Shown: positions 63,411 through 64,000 of the stretch, piece after piece | Position numbering within the stretch: the first letter of the stretch is position 1 | Layout: the number at the start of each line of letters is the position of its first letter | Assembly (NCBI GenBank): GCA_016190375.1 | Contig: JACPQR010000051.1 | Span: 18,923-82,922, forward strand | Reading direction: 5' to 3' | Length of the DNA stretch: 64,000 nt | DNA from: Deltaproteobacteria bacterium | GTDB lineage: Bacteria > Myxococcota_A > Polyangia > JACPQR01 | Program-made: the position numbers and the translations under genes | Notes under the pieces: generated by a model | Seen by the model: the letters and a program-made list of their open reading frames with translations, nothing else | What the model was told of the DNA's origin: nothing | The model's database searches: none

Positions 63411-63469
63411 AAGCCCGGCCGTACCGGCGCCGCGAAGACTGCGGCCTTCCCGCCCTCGGCCTGCGTTTC

Positions 63470-63877
63470 TCACCCCTCGGTCGCCCAGTCCTGGAGCACC
63501 AGCCCGGGCACTCGCTTGAAGTGGCGCCGATTGTGGGTAACGAGGACCAGCCCACGCGCCAGCGCGATCGATGCGATGCGCAGGTCGGGCTCGGCAAGCG
63601 GCGCGCCCCGCCTCTCGAGCTCGGCCCGAAGCTCGCCGTACCTCCAGGCCGCATCGAGGTCGAAGGCTGCTATCCGCAGCCCGCTAATCACCTGGCGGAA
63701 CCTGTCGATGTAGTATCCGGGCCGACCGCTGCGATGGGCCCCGAAAGCGACCTCGGCGACGGTGATGGCGCTCAGGTGCTGGTGCTCGGTCTTCTCTTGC
63801 GCGGCCCGTCGGGTCAATGGCGGTGGCGGAGTCTCCAGCATGAGGTAGCTGATGATGTCCGTGTCGAGCAGGAACAT
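63470..63877 (-). CDS. vapC: VapC-family PIN-domain toxin, antitoxin not seen
   Basis: This 135-aa PIN protein has Asp5 (MFLLDTDII), Glu42 (VAEVAFG) and Asp98 (EPDLRIASIA), matching VapC endoribonucleases. The start codon and upstream bases lie within a copy of the dispersed 97-bp repeat. In the remaining 123 bp of the window no antitoxin is visible, so it is either an orphan toxin or the antitoxin lies further upstream. Downstream it borders a broken gene. Confidence 0.85.
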   Translation of the reverse strand: MFLLDTDIISYLMLETPPPPLTRRAAQEKTEHQHLSAITVAEVAFGAHRSGRPGYYIDRFRQVISGLRIAAFDLDAAWRYGELRAELERRGAPLAEPDLRIASIALARGLVLVTHNRRHFKRVPGLVLQDWATEG

Positions 63878-64000
63878 GGTCTAGACACCGGCGCCGGTCA
63901 GGCGCCCTTCCTTGCATGTCCCCAGGCCGGGGAGGCCGTGCCGGGGAAGTCGGGGCTCCTGCGGCTTGGGAACATGGTCTAGACACCGGCGCTTCCGAAG
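63873..64000 (+). repeat. Dispersed repeat family 2, tandem copy 2 (97-bp unit plus partial)
   Basis: One full 97-bp unit (63873-63969) is followed by the first 31 bp of another. The shared start AACATGGTCTAGACACCGGC is seen at 63873 and 63970. Similarity to 4515-4613 covers about the first 60 bp strongly and resumes at the terminal GCTTGGGAAC. Confidence 0.75.

Overview
The window is very GC-rich and densely coding. It carries many hallmarks of a Myxococcota (former Deltaproteobacteria) chromosome. There are large secreted lipoproteins with Asp-Ser/Asp-Ala linkers and Cys-rich NCGGCG-type repeats, Ser/Thr protein kinases with PEGA-like or AAA/TPR tails, an NtrC-type regulator, FHA and cyclic-nucleotide-binding regulators, and a scattered Tol/Ton system. 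The assignment to Myxococcota is an inference from gene content. No rRNA, tRNA, CRISPR array or prophage was recognised.

Layout. 0.4-7.1 kb: three consecutive alkaline-phosphatase-superfamily hydrolases and a membrane Ser/Thr kinase. 7.3-16.2 kb: a beta-helix lipoprotein, an acyl-CoA dehydrogenase, a GT4 glycosyltransferase, an STN-domain lipoprotein, a ParDE toxin-antitoxin pair, a CDP-alcohol phosphatidyltransferase convergent with a phospholipase-D/cardiolipin-synthase-like gene, and TolB. 16.2-26.8 kb: a YgfK-like iron-sulfur flavoprotein, an FHA protein, a PHB-depolymerase-like lipoprotein, a TolQ/ExbB-TolR/ExbD-TonB operon, an alpha/beta hydrolase, a rhomboid protease and a degenerate sigma54-activator-like membrane protein. 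26.8-37.3 kb: Fpg/Nei-type glycosylase, LigA, a CNB-domain protein, a Y1 (RAYT-like) transposase beside a hexanucleotide repeat tract, RNase III, a Cys-rich lipoprotein, CoaE, an SDR-type reductase and a DUF2721 protein. 37.5-48.9 kb: a DUF3604 lipoprotein, a HicAB module inside a 360-bp direct duplication, a 1300-aa kinase/AAA/TPR protein, an NtrC-type regulator, a PAS histidine kinase and a receiver. 49-64 kb: a giant EGF-like/metalloprotease protein, a VapBC-type module, a Cys-rich subtilase, a serpin, ArgG, another Cys-rich lipoprotein, an efflux adaptor and a VapC toxin.

Most striking is the dispersed-repeat landscape. A 68-nt element occurs six times (five exactly 68 nt, one expanded to 80), always in the same orientation and usually hugging the 3' end of a gene. 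Two copies bracket hicAB together with a duplicated gene tail, and two bracket the VapBC module together with a small duplicated tail of the neighbouring protease gene. A second family of about 97-99 nt is inserted in frame inside a phosphodiesterase gene and recurs at the right edge, where it supplies the start codon of a VapC toxin. A Y1 HUH transposase with a near-consensus promoter is present and is a candidate mobiliser. Toxin-antitoxin cassettes carried between REP-like elements are the best candidate for an undescribed system here; this remains a hypothesis.

Functionally, housekeeping genes (ligA, rnc, coaE, argG, the DNA glycosylase, tol genes) are interleaved with a large secreted/lipoprotein repertoire (protease, protease inhibitor, metalloprotease, Cys-rich proteins) and signalling genes, as expected for a predatory or social soil/aquatic bacterium.
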